Shown here: positions 23,857-35,100 of the stretch, one piece after another
How the letters are laid out: the number at the start of each line of letters is the position of its first letter
Numbering within the stretch: the first letter of the stretch is position 1
NCBI GenBank assembly: GCA_026225945.1
Contig: JAMJFZ010001815.1
Coordinates: 15,290,501 to 15,354,500, forward strand
From: Cricetomys ansorgei
Taxonomy: Eukaryota; Chordata; Mammalia; Rodentia; Nesomyidae
DNA: 64,000 bases
Reading direction: 5' to 3'
Position numbers and translations under genes: made by a program
The notes under the pieces: generated by a model
The model's database searches: none
Told to the model about the DNA's origin: nothing
The model's input: the letters and a program-made list of their open reading frames with translations, nothing else

Positions 23857-24116
23857 TACACTGTACAAGGATTTAAATATTCTAAATTGTATGGAGGCTG
23901 AGGCAGAAGCTTTCCTGTTCTAAGGTTTAAGACTATATTGTACAGAGGCCAAAATGCTCAGGGCTTCAGCACTAGAACTGGTGATCAAATTAGCAAAAGA
24001 ATAAAAAGTCTTTGCCTGGAATCAGTATCTACATGTGGTGAATCAACACCTACAGTTACTCATGGTATATTATAGAATACTTATTGCTAGGAATTAGAGA
24101 AAACCATTAATTCAAA

Positions 24117-24148
24117 TTATTCCTGTCTTCAAGTGAAGACAGGAATAA
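24117..24148. repeat. Perfect 15-bp inverted repeat, 2-base loop
   Basis: TTATTCCTGTCTTCA at 24117-24131 and its exact complement at 24134-24148, with AG between. Unlike most palindromes here it is not pure A/T. It lies about 60 bp beyond the end of repeat family R copy 2. A cruciform or an RNA hairpin is possible; no U-run or gene nearby suggests a terminator. Confidence 0.9.
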
Positions 24149-24258
24149 AGATACCAATATTATGAAGACAAAATGTTTTTCAAGCTATTCAAGCTGCAAC
24201 ATCTACGATGTTTGAGGCTGTCAAAACATAAGTACATGTGCACATGTGTTCACATGCA

Positions 24259-24296
<38 letters not shown>

Positions 24297-24304
24297 CACA
24301 CACG
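24259..24304. repeat. (CA)n microsatellite
   Basis: About 20 CA units with one CG interruption. Sequence to the left (ACATGTGCACATGTGTTCAC) is alternating purine-pyrimidine and may be an extension of the same tract. Confidence 0.93.
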
Positions 24305-25040
24305 GAGTGGTTGATTTCCCTCTTGCATTAAAGGAAATCCAAACTAAACTTTTCTTTTCCAAATTAAACTGCAGTTGATAATCTTGTACAATTCCCTTAC
24401 CGATTAAATGAAACCTAAAAATAAAGCAGACTCTAGACCTTTTTTTCAGAATGGCAATGAAGTAGCACCATACTTTACAAATGGCCTTTTCAGAAAACAT
24501 GCTGAATTACAGGTAGTAAATAGTTTCTACAGACTCCTGCATGATTTACTAGGACATTTTTTGGGAACTCATCAGCAAGTCATTTTAAAGCTATCATGTT
24601 GTGATTAACTGCTGCACCATTTTCCCTCTCCAACTTCATGAAAAATGCAGACTTACTCCCTATGTCACCCATTGTGTGAGTCTCACAACTGATTTTGTCA
24701 TGATCTCCCATGCTGGGCTTATAGATTGCTTGAGTAGGGGGTGAGAACACCTGCTGATACTATCTGAGCAACCTACTCAGGTTCTTCTAAGTGAATCTGT
24801 TAAAACTGTCAACAAGTAATAGCCATTAACTTTGAGAATAAACAGAGATGGACACTTGCTTTTAAACAACTAGAAATGCAAGCTGAAACATTTCTCCAGG
24901 AAGAGGAACATTCTTTTTAGGCTCCTTTTTTTCATCTTATTGTTCAATATGCTCCTTGTGACAGAAACTTGGAAAATAAACAGTGGTTACTTTGAAAAGC
25001 GAATGCTTTTCTGGGTCCTATTCCTGAATGCATGTTGTCT
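24305..25040. other. Single-copy non-coding DNA
   Basis: No clear element. The part around 24640-24800 could be a strongly decayed SINE or L1 piece but lacks a diagnostic block. Frames on either strand at 24189-24608 are not supported. Confidence 0.4.
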
Positions 25041-25820
25041 TGAACAACAAGTTTTACCTTCCACCTCTGGGCATTAGAACCCAAGGCAACAACAATAGTT
25101 TGTATTTTGGAGAAGTCTCTGAACTGGAACTAACCTGACTATTCCTTTCCCAAGGACTAGCCTTCATGGTTCCAGAAGGCACTGTGCAAGTTTCTGAAGC
25201 CAGGAGGCAACCAACAGTCCTATTCAACTATGGAGCATTTGAATCACATCAATGAACAGCATGGTATGATAACCACAAGGCTTAAGTACTGGGCACATAT
25301 AACTTGGCAGTAACCAAATGCTCTCTAATTAGATTAAAGACATGTTTAACAAGAAGATTACCATGTCTTGTATTGGAAACTTAGACTAATCAGTGATACT
25401 GAAATCATGATTATTGTAGGAGAATCTACAACCACTAATTTACTAAACCAGTATATTTCCTAACAACAATTTATAAACATTTGTTCTTATATCCACAGAT
25501 AAATGTAGTCCTCAGTTCTCATCCAGGAACAATCTCTTCCCAGAGGATAAAGACCATTACAGAAGACTGCGACCAATCATAATACAAAGTTGTGGAGCTC
25601 TGTCCAAACTCTCACAGAACTAAGGCTCAGGGAACATTGCAAGGAATAGTTGTGTAGAGTTGAACAACACTAAAATACAGAGGATCAAGCACTGTATTGC
25701 TGTGAGATTGTGTCTCTTAGTGACATCAGGAGCTATACTAATAAAGTCTTAACAATATAATACTCAAATGTGAGCTGAACAAGGTGGATATCAGCAAACA
25801 TGGCAAACTAAGAAGGGAAG
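25041..25820 (+). mobile_element. L1 3' UTR, first tandem module
   Basis: Modules in order are TTCCACCTCTGGGCATTAGA at 25060, CCTTTCCCAAGGACTAGCCT at 25146, GAACAGCATGGTATGATAAC near 25254, TGGGCACATATAACTTGGCA at about 25291, ATAAATGTAGTCCTCAGTTC near 25499, CTAAGGCTCAGGGAACATTG at 25620, and GCTGTGAGATTGTGTCTCTT near 25700. These are the hallmarks of an old rodent L1 3' UTR. Instead of running to the tail, the sequence returns to earlier modules at about 25820. Confidence 0.82.
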
Positions 25821-26925
25821 TAGCTAACAGTCTTATGAAGCTATGATATATATGAACCACAATAACCAGCATAGTACAATAACTGTAAGGGTGTGTTAGT
25901 GGCACATATATCTCGGCCATAACAAATATTTCCCTAATTCATCATAATTTCTTCTAAAAAATAAGAAACAATACCTGACAATAACCAATTTAACCCACCT
26001 AACAACTACACCACCCTAACCAACCACAAACTGTTAGTGAAGTCATGGATTTTGGATGAGAACCTATGATCTCTATCATAATCCCAAACAAAATTCTAAA
26101 AATTCATCCTTATACGTACATACTTATACTCCTCATCCCTCATCAAGGAACTATCTCTTCCAACAGAAAGAAACCATTATAGAATACCACAACTAATCAA
26201 AACGCATTATCATTGATTGCAGTCTCAACGGATATATCTACAATACGGTTTCTTCTGCATCTAAGTCTCAGAGATCACTGCAAAAGAGGAGATAGAAATG
26301 CTGTAAAAGTCAGAGGAGTAAGGAATTGTGTTTGAGACTGTGTCTCATAAGATTTTCAGAAGGTACGCCTATAAAATTTCAGCAATGTGATGCCCAAAAA
26401 TGAACTGAACAAGGACAAAGACAACAGAAAGGCTACCATAGACAGGGTAAAGCCAATGAGTCCTCAACTCTGTAAAATGAACTACAGTCAACAAAGGAAT
26501 GCTGTGAACTGAAGAAATAGTTTTCCACATGGAAGAGCACCCAATTGCTTATCTAATACCAACTGGTCATCCCTAAAATCATATATCATTACAAGTACTA
26601 GTATACAAAAGGAACAGATTATAATTATGTATATAGGAATGTGTATGTGTATTTGGGTCTGTTGATTTGTTTATTTTAGACTGTATATATGTATATGATA
26701 TATATATGTGTGTTTGTGTGTGTAAAATGTAATGTGATATAAATATAGATATAGATAAATATAGATATAGATATATAAAAACAATTATGAAAAAGAGGTC
26801 ATGAATTTGAAAGAGAACAAAAGGGGAAAGGTTGTATATATGAGGATTTGAATGGAGGAAAGGGAAGGGGAAAATTATGTAATTATAATTTATTTTCCAA
26901 AATAAAAGGAATAATTTTTAAAGGG
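25821..26925 (+). mobile_element. L1 3' UTR, second tandem module and 3' end
   Basis: Earlier modules reappear: TAACAGTCTTATGAAGC, a CCAGCATAGTACAATAACTG block, GGCACATATATCTCGGCCAT at 25901, CTAAGTCTCAGAGATCACTG near 26261, GAGACTGTGTCTCATAAGAT at about 26334. This copy then proceeds to the normal end: GAACTGAACAAGGACAAAG, GGAAGAGCACCCAATTGCTT, AAAGAGGTCATGAATTTGAA, AAATTATGTAATTATAATTT and an A-rich tail. Offsets between equivalent blocks are about 605-640 bp. An ATAGATAT-type simple repeat lies at 26742-26778. Confidence 0.82.
26690..26778. repeat. TA/TG and ATAGAT simple repeats in the L1 3' UTR
   Basis: A TATATATATG-TGTGTTTGTGTGTG stretch is followed by AAATATAGATATAGATAAAT-like units. 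This is within the L1 3' UTR zone that is normally TATATATG-rich. Confidence 0.8.
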
Positions 26926-27011
26926 AAACAGCAAAAACACAAACTAAAACAGATAAAATGATAACAGGAAAGAGATGGGGTTGATGGTGGCTGTAAGGTA
27001 TAGGTTGAAGA

Positions 27012-27156
27012 TTGCAGCCTTAGGTCTGAGATGACAGCAATTAAGAGTATATGCTGCTTGCTTCTACAGAGGACATGTGTTTGGTTCATAGTATTCACAA
27101 TTGCCCAGTAGTCCAGCTCCAGGGAATCTGCTGCCCTTTTATGGCCTCTGTTGGTG

Positions 27157-27158
<2 letters not shown>
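27012..27158 (+). mobile_element. B3 SINE, plus strand
   Basis: The body reads AGCAATTAAGAGTATATGCT, GCTTCTACAGAGGACATGTG, TTTGGTTCATAGTATTCACA, GTCCAGCTCCAGGGAATCTG and TGCCCTTTTATGGCCTCTGT. Each aligns by eye to a consecutive part of the B3 consensus (promoter region, B box, then the CCAGGGGATC and TCTGGCCTC blocks). The CA-rich tail has expanded into the microsatellite that follows. Confidence 0.82.
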
Positions 27159-27204
<46 letters not shown>

Positions 27205-27318
27205 TACACACACACACACAGACACATCACATACACACATACACACATACTATACACACACCATATACACGCATATTACACACACATACACACACCACAA
27301 ACACACATACACACAGAA
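27159..27318. repeat. (CA)n microsatellite with CATA variants
   Basis: About 20 perfect CA units are followed by imperfect ACACAT, CATA and ACACACC units to 27318. It begins at the B3 tail. All overlapping frames rich in Thr-His or Cys-Val are artefacts of the repeat. Confidence 0.95.
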
Positions 27319-29402
27319 GATCTGCACATTTTCAGGACACAGCGTGCCTGTATATTAGCATACATGTGACGTGACTATGGTGCTTTCTTTCATTTAAGAC
27401 ACGAAGCCCCTAGGTCAGAAATTAATTTATTGTTATAGAAATCTTTAAAGCTAAACATTCGCCAACTTGCTGTTTTAATGAAATAACACAAACAAATTTC
27501 AGTTCAACACAGTAGCATCACTTACCAAAGAACGTGTAACGTTGCCAGGGAACATGTCCACATATCTCAAACAAATATGTACTTTGTTAATGGAAGCAGA
27601 AATTACTACTTGAAATAACTCCAGGTAAAAAAATTTAAAGGCTTCTGTATTTCAATTGGAAATTAAATTTTTACCTGCGACAATTTCCTCCTATATGTTC
27701 AAATACTTTTACTTCATCCATCTCTTGTACCCAAATAGTAGTGATTCTTATTTTCTATTTTATGTATACCCACAAGATGTCATCTACTTCAGGGTGTTTT
27801 CTGTGAAACTTTTGATATAATTTCACTCCAAGATTGAGTCATTCATCTCTATGTACATTAAACACTAAAGTAGATAAAAAGAATTTTTTGCAAGAAAAAA
27901 AATGATGTGCTCATGTCTCTTTCAAATAATTTACATTTCATACTTGCAACATTTCTGATTTTCCCATGTCCTTAAGTGAGCAGATTTTATCACTATATTC
28001 CTAATTATCCAAATGTGCACAATTTAATAAGTAGGAGAGTAATTTCAGTATAATAATATTCTTAATCTTTAAATCCCTAAGAGGTCCTAAGTATTTTAAA
28101 TTTTGGCTTTCTTATATAAAAAGGCTTAAGTGCTCAGGGTTGGAGCTAATTGGAATTGACAGGTGAGATAAAGAAAGCTGACTCTGTCAGAGGACTTTTA
28201 TTTAAAATAGCATACCATTGGTTGGCACATAATTTTAAATATACATGATTAAGATAACAATATGTACACTTCACATTGCTTTTCAAATAAACAACTTAAA
28301 TCATATCATGAGTTATACTAATATAGAAAGAATAACAAATTTCAAAGTTGTACTGATAACAGATTTCTAGCAATTATAAATATTATCTCAATCTACAGTA
28401 CATATTTTTAACCAGAATGAAATAATTGAATTAATTACATAGGACCTTGAGAAGAAAAATTTGGAGAAACAAACTTTATATCACACTTTAAGTGAATGTT
28501 TCTTTGAGTAACATTAAACCTGTATAATAAGGAAAATAAATATTTTTCCTGCATCATTAGTAATAATTGGCACTTTGGCATATTAAGTTTTAGTCACTGA
28601 CAATATTTTGATGTAAAGTAACTCTGGTACATGAACTAATAATAACCATAATTTCAAAATTATTTTTCCACACAGAAAGTGATGCACTTATTTTTCAGAA
28701 ACTTGGTTATCACCACAATGCCAACTTAGAGTTTAATCTTGAAATGTGGACTTCTACAGACTAGTTAGTTACTATACAAAGAACATGCTTGGAACCGCAC
28801 ACAAATTTGGAAATTGAAAGTTCTTTATCCTTAATCAAATATTGCAGATTTTAAAGCACTCATTCATAATCATGGTAAAACAGTCTAGTAATGACTGAAT
28901 GTCTGATTATGAACTATGTCTAATTTCTATCATTTTGATTTTCACATAAAAATTCAGAGGTTGCTTAAATTACCAGTCTCGACTGACTTTATAAAAGATT
29001 GTTTCCCCTAAGCTGAACTTTTTTGTTAAATACCAAGGAAACGATCATTGGCAGATTGAAGGAGTATTTAGTACTGTAAGAAATTGTCAAAAGAGGTTTC
29101 CAGAGTAGTTGGGATACTTTGTTTCCTCAAGAAAAGTGAATAAAAGCTGATTCATATCTTTTGACCCTGAATGGATCTGATCTATATACTAGATCGTGAC
29201 AACCTTAATAAAGATGCAGTCTCATGTTATTAATACTTTAAATTTGTAATAGATTTGAACATTGAGCACCTTTTCATATAATTATGTAAAAATATGTATG
29301 ATATTGTCAATATGTGTATTGTTTTTGGTATTTCTTCAGGCAATATTATATCAATTTTCATGTGTTAGTCTTTAAGTATGAATTTTATATTTTGGATCTC
29401 TT
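27319..29402. other. Single-copy AT-rich DNA
   Basis: About 2.1 kb without a recognisable repeat or gene signal. Long A/T stretches dominate. Confidence 0.5.
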
Positions 29403-29410
29403 CTAATTTA

Positions 29411-29471
29411 ACACACATACACACACAAAAAATATGCACATATTTTTATATATATATATATATACACATGA

Positions 29472-29529
<58 letters not shown>

Positions 29530-29532
29530 TTA

Positions 29533-29570
<38 letters not shown>
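29411..29570. repeat. Compound microsatellite: CA-rich, (TA)n, (GT)n
   Basis: A short ACACACA run is followed by TA units at 29446-29463, then about 27 TA units at 29472-29526, then about 18 GT units at 29535-29570. The opposing frames across it are translation artefacts. The (GT)n part probably began as a SINE tail, as at 9.9 and 27.2 kb. Confidence 0.94.
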
Positions 29571-29572
<2 letters not shown>

Positions 29573-29645
29573 ATGAAGGTGCAGGTAAGTTTGTGCATGA
29601 CCTGCAGATCAAGGGACAACTCTCAGGAGTTGTTTTAATCTTGCT
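29571..29645 (-). mobile_element. B2/B3-class SINE fragment, minus strand
   Basis: Plus-strand GTGCAGGTAAGTTTGTGCAT, GACCTGCAGATCAAGGGACA and ACTCTCAGGAGTTGTTTTA resemble the complement of a B3-type 3' region (GGAGGTCAGAGGACAACT...GGAGTTGGTT). Only the distal part remains next to the (GT)n. Confidence 0.5.
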
Positions 29646-31014
29646 AATTTGTGTGAATTTCAAAAAAAAAAAAAAACAACTCTCTATTAGATACAATTTA
29701 GAAAAGTGCTTTTATTTCTTTTTGAATTAACCATTCCCAGTGTTATTTCGTTGCGTAGGCCTACATTTTAGAATTATATTACGGATTTTTTTTTTTTTAC
29801 ACATTTCTATTTGAGTTTTCTTAAAGATAGCTGTAATGAAATAAATTCATGAAAAATTTGAGATAATGTCTGTTTCCTTCTCTTTTGAAACATAACTTTG
29901 TGAAGATGGCTATATTGTTGGCTCTCTTCCTCTATGTGTTCACTCCATTTATCCCTATTTCCATGGCATATGAGGGGAAGGTAGATATAATTTTGAATTC
30001 GTATTCTCTTGGTAATGAGTCTCTATCCTCTTTCAAGAATATTCTTGAAAGAATATGTCTTTTAAGACATATTCTTTATCTTTTATTTTCTGTAGTTTAA
30101 ATATGATACACTTTAGTGTAGATATTTGACTGTGTTGAATGTTTCTAGCATATTTCTATTCTCTCCCCTCCTTCAAACTACAGTTCTCTTCAGTGCAGTC
30201 ATTTCATTTCAAACATTTACTTTTCTTCATCCATTCCTACGTCACCTCTCCCATTTGTGATACACTTAACAGGTGCCCCATGCTTCTTGTGTATTCATTC
30301 TTTGAATTCACTGTTTTCTGTTTGTTCCTCATTTTGGAAGCTTGTTACTATATCGTTACACTCAGAGGTGCTTTTCTCAAAGGATATGGTTTACTTGTGA
30401 AACCCCTGGAGATAGTTTTATACCAGCTGAAGCTTGTCATACTCTTGACTCTGCATTTCAATTCTTTCTCTGCTTTGCCACCTGTCTTCTTAACATTCCA
30501 CACCTGGTTCTGCATGCTGCACACTCTCCCTATTAAAGCCTTCAGAATATCAATTATACACACTTGAGTTTGCAAATTAATAATGTCAACAAAACCCTCC
30601 ATATCTGACTGTTTCTGATGTCTGTTCTATCTCTTAACTTTTTTTTTTCTTTTAATTTTGCCTATCAGTGAGTTCTTGAGTTTTTGATCTTTGTATTTGT
30701 TTTGTTGAAAAGTGAAGACAGTATCTATTCTGGCTAAAAGAAGATGAACAAGTGGTTGTTAATGTAATGATAGAGTTGGGTGTGCATTTTACCCTCTGGT
30801 GTTAAATAATCTTTAATCAACAGGCCGAACCACTCCAGTATACCTGGAGCTTGACCAGTGTTTTAGCACCTCATGGACCTTCCCTTCATATACGGCTTTG
30901 ATCTAATAAACTCAATCTTGATAAGTCAAATGGTTGATTACTGTGATTTGCCTGTATAATTTCTTTCATATATTACTTAAACATAGAATGGACAAATAAA
31001 AATATATAGGGAAC
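29646..31014. other. Single-copy DNA with adjacent palindromes
   Basis: No transposon recognised with confidence. The part 30780-30960 has a compact LTR-like look (CCTGGAGCTTGACCAG, AATAAACTCAATC) but no ends. Frames at 29885-30100, 30139-30567 and 30348-30602 have no domain. The 142-codon frame at 30139 is the longest in the window and is Phe/Leu/Ser-rich in T-rich DNA, with no recognisable gene signals around it. Confidence 0.45.
30029..30077. repeat. Two overlapping perfect palindromes
   Basis: Positions 30029-30052 form a 24-base perfect palindrome (half-arm TCTTTCAAGAAT, no loop). Positions 30048-30061 and 30064-30077 form a second inverted repeat with 14-base perfect arms (AAAGAATATGTCTT) and a TT loop. 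They share the bases 30048-30052, so the two hairpins are mutually exclusive at the join. Confidence 0.9.
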
Positions 31015-31510
31015 CAATTCAAATAATAAGGAAAGTAATATGATGAGACATATCAGAAATTGAAACTAGAAATAAGATGGCAACTTTTCTGCTGTGTACA
31101 AGTAAGACTGGGACTATACCAATATCTATAGACATGCTAATGCAGAAAGGGATAAACCTTATGGGGATAAGAATTACAAGCAATTAATAATTACAGAGTG
31201 AGGGAGAATTAGCCTCTTTGTGAAGGAGCCCCCTAGTTGGTTATCCAATACAAAGTACTTAGCCCTGAAACCATATGCATGAAAGCAACAAAAATGGACT
31301 CAGAAGATCATACTTATGCATAAATATACAGGTTTGTAATAATAATAATAATGAAAGAGTAAAAGCCTATCAGTTTCAGAGTTGGCAAGATATAGAAAGA
31401 ACTTGGGAGGGAGGGAGTGGAAGAAGGAATTGGGAGAAGGGAAGCTAGGCAATTATATTTTAATTAAAATATAGTAAAGTATTTTTAAAAATTAAAAACA
31501 TTTTCTTAAA
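31015..31510 (+). mobile_element. L1 3' UTR end, plus strand
   Basis: Blocks include ATAGACATGCTAATGCAGAA near 31130, CCCTAGTTGGTTATCCAATA at 31231, CAAAGTACTTAGCCCTGAAA, AATAATAATAATAATGAAAG at 31337, CCTATCAGTTTCAGAGTTGG, a G/A-rich stretch and a terminal AATTATATTTTAATTAAAAT with A-rich tail. The order corresponds to the last third of the L1 3' UTR at 26.4-26.9 kb. The left limit is approximate. Confidence 0.78.
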
Positions 31511-31640
31511 AAAATAAATTTATATATAAAGAGGACGTTTTATTGACAATTCAGTATAAAGATTTCAAAGTATCATTTTTTGTGAAATAACAGGATAAAC
31601 TATCATAAATTATATTGCTATGTTTCTCTGAAAAGTCCCT
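31511..31640. other. AT-rich spacer
   Basis: No recognisable element between the L1 tail and the MLT1-like fragment. Confidence 0.4.
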
Positions 31641-31775
31641 GTGTCCTTGCCAGATTTTATTGCCGTAACAACAGCAAACAAACAAACAAACAAAAACAAC
31701 ACAGAAATTTCTTTTCTTATAAATCTAGAAGCCAGAAATCTGAGACCAGGGCAAAGGCTTGCCCTGGGATCTTTT
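31641..31775 (+). mobile_element. MLT1-like MaLR LTR fragment
   Basis: The string TTATTGCCGTAACAACAGC, an (AAAC)n expansion at 31675-31696, AACACAGAAATTTCTTTTCT and TCTAGAAGCCAGAAATCTGA resembles the well-known 5' part of eutherian MLT1 LTRs (GCTGTAACAAA...AACAGAAATTTATT...CTGGAAGCCAGAAGTC...). The match is by eye and partial. Confidence 0.5.
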
Positions 31776-31939
31776 CGTTGTAAATGCTAACTTTTTTTTC
31801 TTTACTAAAAGGGAGATAGATATCATAATTGTTCATAATTTAAAAGAAGCAAGTATGTATCAAATGGATTTAAATTTACATAATATTCCATTTTTAAGCT
31901 GTAAAGCATGATTATTTTATCAGCTTATGGAACCTTTTC

Positions 31940-32175
31940 CCAACATGAATCACTTGAAGGGATTTAATTTTTTAAATTTTTTTTTAATTCTGAGACTATA
32001 ATATACTTACATAAATTCCCTCTTACCTTTCCTCACCTCAAATTTCTCCCAGATACCCAGCCCTTTTTCTTGTTCATATTCTTGGCCTCTTCTTCACTTT
32101 TAAAAAAATGTGTTCTCATATGTTTCTTCTTAGGTGTACAATGATTGACAGAAAAAATAAATATTCACATTCTTT
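31940..32175 (-). mobile_element. L1 3' end, minus strand
   Basis: The plus strand shows a T-rich start (complement of the A tail), TCCCTCTTACCTTTCCTCAC, and TCTTGGCCTCTTCTTCACTT at about 32080. The last is the complement of the AAGAGGTCATGAATTTGAA block found on the plus strand at 26.79 kb. Order and polarity fit an L1 3' UTR inserted in the opposite direction. Confidence 0.7.
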
Positions 32176-35100
32176 CCTCCTCCTCTTTCTTAACATACTT
32201 CTCCTCCCTCCATCAGGAGCACTGATCCTATTAGCTTACATTCTCAACTTTGTTGTCTCATTTAGCACTAATTATTTCTAAATAGACCTGTCTTCAAAGA
32301 CAGTCACATGAGTTCTTAAAATTCAATCACATCAACTTAGTGGTGATTGGTGGGAGTGAGTTGCTCCTCAGGAGATAGAAGCACGTTTCCTGGGAAATAA
32401 TCTGTACATTAAGGAGACCAACTAGCAGAGAGGCGTTCCTCATCTCTTTTCACCATTCAAGGTAAGAATACAGACTACAGGGTAAACTAAAATTAGTGAC
32501 TATGGTATATATAGAACTATATCTGTATTAAGTATAGCCTTCACTACGAAGTTTTACTAAGTATTTCAGAGTACAATTCGTTCAATGAATTAGCTCCATG
32601 TATTTTACAAAAGTGCATCAGCACACTTTTAATTTATGGACAATCAACCACAAGAAATTATATACACACGAAGGAATGACTGGTTTGAAGGATCACTCTA
32701 TAGTCAGCAGCAGTATTGACTCAGCAAGTGGGCAATGGATGCATTAACAATACAAGTGTGTTATTGGAGAAAAAGAATGTTATGAAGTTTAAGTTAATTA
32801 AACTCAAAGGGAAAACAAACTGAAAACACTAAGGATATGATCAATGATGTTGCTTAAATAATGCCTGAGTCTGCACTTAGTAAAGATTTATTTCCACACA
32901 AAATTCAATAGGCCAAGTAACTATACTAATCTGAGGTCAATGTGATTTATCGGAAACACGTTATAAAAGTCAAGATTAGGATTATAAGATTCAGGATAAT
33001 GAATATAAAATATCTTTTTATTGACATAAAATATCTAATTCTATAGAATTTTAGAATGGAACTTTAGAATGATAGATGATGGAAATAATATAATTCATTT
33101 AAAAAAGTCTGTAGTGCATTCTTTGAAGTAATGTCAGATGATCAATTCACATTCTACCATATAACATTCTTAGATCACTGTTAACTTAACTCTGTGTACT
33201 ATAATTAGATTCCTGACCAAAGAAATTTGTTGATGAGTTAAGGCTTTTATCACGATTGTGAGGACTCTAATCCAACAATACGATATCCTATAGCCTTGGG
33301 CCTCTCGTGAGTATATAAAATGGCACATGGCAGAGCAATCCACCCATAGCATGAGTCAGGAAAGCCAGACTGGAGTTCCACAACTTCCTTCAATGGCACT
33401 CTGGCAAGAAGTAAGGTGCTCCCTCATCGCCCCACATATTAAAACCTTTAGCATCAACTGATACTTCTTCCCTTAGCGACATAGGCTAAAAACATGTGGC
33501 ACTTTTGAGGAACGTTCAGTACTCACTCTATAGCTGTTAATAGCTCTGTACCCACAAAAATACAGATAGTGCATCTGAAATAATACAATGTACTTGAATA
33601 TGAACTTAGTCATGATTCCATTGTAAAATATAGACCTGCTATTTCATATTAATAATGTGAATGTCCTGTGCATAAATTTCTAGTACTGAGCACTTCACTC
33701 TTACATTTCCAGTGTCTTCCTCTCATGTATAGAAGTATTAGAGACCATTGTTAACATCATGTAAGCCTGAACTCCAATAATAGATTAATATTATAATATT
33801 TCAAGCTGTAAGCACTAAAATGTCATCTAATGAATTTTATAGTTAAGTATAATTTGACATATTTTAATCTATTCAATTGCAATGAGTAATTTTGGTACTT
33901 CATTTCAACTCTTTTAAAGTGGATTTTTCATAATGGATGTGTTAAGGAATTATATTACAACATAATAAGAAATTAATATATATTATTCGTGTGTTAATCA
34001 AATGGATTGTAAATTGATGGAGGAATACTTTGGACCTCACCATAGGTATAATCACTGATATTACATTTACACATTGCATTTACAAACCTTACATTACATT
34101 AAACACAGAGGAGAGAAAGAAGATCACAAGCAAGGGGAGAAGCTCAAAAGAAATATTGAATATTTGGAATTTTTAAAGATATACAAAGGAAAGACATAAA
34201 AAGAGTAACTCTCATGTATGACACAGCCAATATTTCAGATACATGAAACATATCTAGGCAAGATTATGTTTATTCTGTTTCTATGATGCCATACACAGGT
34301 ATCTAATATGTACATACGCATATGTGTGCATTCCCTAACTCTTTTCAGTGGGCATGTGTAATGTTGAAAGAGAGTGCATGAATGAAAGACATAACCGAAC
34401 ACTTTGATTCTACTTTTGCCAATTGATAAAGGAAACAGATGCTGCTTTATGAACTTTGGACCTCTTAATATTATGATAATCTGCTGTTTGTAAATTTTAT
34501 GACTTTGGTTTATTAGGATTCTTCTTACTAATCAAAAAGTAATTAACAATGAAATAATTTTAGTAATTTTATTTAAATGTTATAACTTTATTGTTGACTA
34601 ACAAATATTTATGGCAATTTTTTTAAATACTAGAATAAAATAATTGCAGCAAAAACATATTAATTGAACTAAAATAGAGATATATTATCTTTTGTTCCTT
34701 ACATATTTAAAATCTTTCAATATACTATACCTTATATTGATGACCTTTCCAAAAGATTTTGAGTTTAAGAGAATTTCTTTAAACATTTGCTATTTTATAA
34801 CTATTTTCTGGAAAAATGTTTGCAAAGTTATTCACAGCAAACACCTTCTGTTATGTCATAGACCCATTTAACTATTAGATAATTTAATTAATAAAAGTTC
34901 ATATTATAGATTGTTTAATGAATTTATCAATCCCTCTTCAGGCTTATTGTTTATATTTAGGCCAATTAGTGTCAAATATTATAGAATACAATAAAGGGAA
35001 TGTTCCTCAGTATGCTATATTTAGTGGTATTTGTATTCCTTTTGCATATCTAAACTCAGAAATTAAATTAATTACTACAATAATTTGGAGAATGAAATAA

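Larger units (their letters stand above)
22626..24060 (+). mobile_element. LTR-like repeat family R, copy 2 (longest copy)
   Basis: It starts with CCTGTGTGAAATCTATG (22650) and GGCCTGTGTGGTCTGGATGG, followed by three TTTAAT/TTAAT-CC motifs at about 22716, 22751 and 22787. A purine-rich body of repeated GAGTCAG and CAGTTTGA-type units runs to about 23860, followed by AGGCAGCAGTAAGTCTGGAA. The end has a block of TTGTATGGAGGCTGAGGC, CAGGGCTTCAGCACTAG and AGAATAAAAAGTCTTTGCC. The AATAAA near the 3' limit and the conserved 3' block in copies 3 and 4 suggest an LTR with a polyadenylation signal. No TG...CA ends or target duplication could be fixed. I cannot name the family. Confidence 0.62.

Noticed and set aside
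24117..24148. Rho-independent terminator
   Set aside because: The hairpin has no U tract and the DNA is eukaryotic.
27051..27374. Thr/His-rich frames of 72-107 codons and the opposing Cys/Val-rich frame
   Set aside because: They translate a (CA)n microsatellite and the adjacent B3 SINE.
30139..30567. The longest open frame in the window (142 codons, plus strand)
   Set aside because: T-rich sequence yielding Phe/Leu/Ser-rich protein, no domain, no recognisable splice or promoter context, and a competing minus-strand frame overlaps it.
33300..33330. TATATAAAATGG as a core promoter
   Set aside because: A single TATA-like string in AT-rich DNA, with no GC-rich context, CCAAT box or downstream exon signal.
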